From Glandiceps talaboti (lineage: Eukaryota; Hemichordata; Enteropneusta; Spengelidae): 64,000 nucleotides of DNA. Position 1 is the stretch's first letter. Each line of letters opens with the position of its first letter. This document shows positions 61,880-64,000 of this stretch, in pieces. A program made the position numbers and the translations under genes. The stretch is taken from positions 26,341,449 through 26,405,448 of the forward strand of contig NC_135553.1 of the NCBI RefSeq assembly GCF_964340395.1. Direction: 5' to 3'. Under the pieces are notes generated by a model. That model saw nothing but the letters and a program-made list of their open reading frames with translations, was not told where the DNA came from and searched no databases.

Positions 61880-62376
61880 CAATGTCAATACAAATGTAAT
61901 TGCATATTTACAATGTACAGTATATCATGACTGTAAACACAATGACTGTAATATTGGTCAATGTCAATAATTGCATATTTACAATGTACAGTACTAGTAT
62001 ATCATGACTGTAAACACAATGACTAATATTGGTCAATGTCAATAATTGCATATTTACAATGTACAGTATATCATGACTGTAAACACAATGACTGTAATAT
62101 TAGTCAATGTCAATAATTGCATATTTACAATGTACAGTATATCATGACTGTAAACACAATGACTAATATTGGTCAATGTCAATAATTGCATATTTACAAT
62201 GTACAGTATATCATGACTGTAAACACAATGACTGTAATATTAGTCAATGTCAATAATTGCATATTTACAATGTACAGTATATCATGACTGTAAACACAAT
62301 GACTAATATTGGTCAATGTCAATAATTGCATATTTACAATGTACAGTATATCATGACTGTAAACGCAATGACTGTT
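61880..62376. repeat. 71/69-bp alternating tandem repeat, about seven units
   Basis: Units carry GTCAATGTCAATAATTGCAT, ATTTACAATGTACAGTATAT and CATGACTGTAAACACAATGACT. They alternate between GTAATATTAG and AATATTGG endings. Spacings between successive GTCAATGTC motifs are 75, 71, 69, 71 and 69 bp, so the higher-order unit is a 140-bp dimer. Confidence 0.93.
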
Positions 62377-64000
62377 ATGAAACCGGAAGCACATAGAAAT
62401 GAATTTTAATGTTTGTTTTTATCAATAACACAACATAGTTGGTTGTAAGCCAAGTATTTGTTCAAGTTGTATATAAATTTCAGTTCTTACTAAGTTACAT
62501 AGTTACAACATTGTACATAAATACTGTCCTATATATATACACATGTATGTTTACAGTTTTGGAACCGCTGATTTACATAATGTACATTTAAATGGCCTGG
62601 GTGTCATATCATTTTGTGGTTTCTGTTTATTGTCTGATAGAGCTATTGAAAAAGTTGATCTTGAACAAAAAACAACACTCAAGTAGTACCTCATCAATCG
62701 GTATGGCTTTATTGATTATGAACATGTAACTACATGTGTATTAATGCAAGAACCTGGTATTGAATCATACTGTATAATACAATTGTCATCCTTCCTAGGA
62801 TATATAATTGTGTCAAACTTACCATGTACTGGTACACTTCTGTAACAGCCTACGTGTAATAGATCTTGATATGAGTGTGGAGGGATAGCATACATGTATA
62901 ATCTAATGGTTGGTCAATTACCAAAGATTAGACCACCACTAGTATTATGATCCTGTATGATTTGTATGGCGTGATATATCCGGTATTTGATGTCAAGCTT
63001 TAATAGTTGATCTTTTAAATACTTTATAAATACATTTGTAGAATCATTAATTTATAGTAAATTTTGTTGCTCGATGTCTGTCACTGTCAGTGTCCGGCAT
63101 ATGTGCCAGTGTCCATTCAATGGAACAAATGTTTCAAATGTCAAGTGGTAAATTAAAAGGCAGCTGACAAGGGAAACACTACTAGTACTAGAAAACTAAT
63201 TTGAAAAAAAAACCCATCAACAATAATAACTACTACAGATGACAAGGGATGGATCAAATCATGTCCCTTGTCTATGAAGATAACTGCCAAAGTTGTTAAT
63301 TATAAGTTAGTATCCTGTACATATTAACCTGTATAGTACAATGTACAATGTACATTCTATCAGAGGACAATAATTTGCCACATCTCGTCCCTTTTGTGAG
63401 CTTTACCTGTGAGTGAAGTCATAGCTTGCCTTGTGAATGTAAATCAACAGGTTGTCTTTCAGAAGGTAAGCTAAATGGTAGTCAAATAGAGTGACATCAT
63501 AATCATTCAAACAGGCTCTTGTACTTCAACAGATTCTGTCAAACGTTTCATACAGCCTACATGTACCTGTACAGGTCAGTGTATAGAATTCATGCTAACT
63601 ACATGACATTTCGGGCTACTACTTCTAACTTCAACTGAAAGAAATGAAATGGTGTGTCATCAGCATTGATTGGACTACTACCGGTGCTGTAATCATGGAA
63701 GTACCACTTCACCCATGGTGATACTTCCATGCTGCATAGTTCTATTTATATATTGACATCAGGAAGTCTTTTGTTATACTATGGTCATAATTCCATTAAC
63801 AGTATTCATACAATTTATGGATTGTGTACATTTGTAATAATTCACTGAAATTGAAAGAGTGGTTCTTTCATGTACAGTTTCATTGTACCTCATTGCCAGT
63901 TTTATACAGCCGTAAAAGTGTCTAAATCCTTAAGAATAATGGTATGAAACAGGGTATGAAGTAGCATTTGGGAAATAAAACTGTGATCTTTGACCCCAGG
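62377..64000. other. Non-coding to the end of the window
   Basis: AT-rich, with several TACATGTA palindromes. A short inverted repeat, GGAAGTACCACTTCACCCATGG with ATACTTCC (63699-63730), is visible. No exon recognised. Confidence 0.45.

Overview
This is an AT-rich (roughly 63-65% by eye) metazoan nuclear window. Spliceosomal introns, non-LTR retrotransposons, many nonautonomous DNA elements and about 17 kb of minisatellite arrays all point to an animal. A glycine N-acyltransferase-like (GLYAT-like) paralogue cluster and a very high density of palindromes such as TACATGTA suggest a marine invertebrate (mollusc, brachiopod, hemichordate or similar). I cannot name the species. Nothing looks prokaryotic or organellar.

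Layout. 0.7-1.8 kb: a foldback DNA element with terminal inverted repeats of about 100 bp. 1.9-3.0 kb: a decayed CR1/Jockey-like LINE on the minus strand. 4.8-7.0 kb: an old interspersed repeat split by a younger 5'-truncated LINE with a 14-bp target site duplication (TSD). 7.2-8.1, 12.0-12.8 and 20.9-21.7 kb: three tandem plus-strand GLYAT-like genes; the first two are intact and the third is broken by a frameshift. Each has its coding region on one exon, just after a splice acceptor. Between and around them lie copies of one dispersed repeat family, a 690-bp element with an 8-bp TSD, a 51-bp minisatellite, and a 4.2-kb array of 41-bp units ending about 280 bp upstream of the third gene.

22.9-26.9 kb: a 43-bp satellite interrupted by a minus-strand LINE fragment with a 10-bp TSD. 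27.9-28.3 kb: a tandem array whose 70-bp unit is a hairpin. 28.4-28.5 kb: a convincing minus-strand first coding exon of an unrecognised gene. 28.9-33.6 kb: an 85-bp hairpin running straight into a 39-bp minisatellite of about 118 units. 34.7-36.5 kb: another element with terminal inverted repeats (TIRs). 37.2-38.0 kb: a 34-bp array. 39.0-42.7 kb: a 36/31-bp array. 43.5-44.3 kb: another copy of the dispersed family, bracketed by extra inverted repeats.

44.3-64 kb: mostly unique non-coding DNA. It holds a short MITE family with 9-bp TSDs (two copies), a TIR element at 50.8-51.6 kb, the first two coding exons of a plus-strand gene at 52.4-53.0 kb (possibly TMC-like, uncertain), a 354-bp foldback in its next intron, a 335-bp L1/Tx1-like LINE fragment with a TSD, and a 71/69-bp alternating repeat at 61.9-62.4 kb.

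The coding content is small: the GLYAT-like acyltransferases (probable acyl-CoA conjugation enzymes) and two gene starts whose remaining exons I could not find. The most informative features are the mosaic identity among the three GLYAT-like paralogues, the dated nested insertions, the new-looking MITE families, and the minisatellite arrays with higher-order structure.
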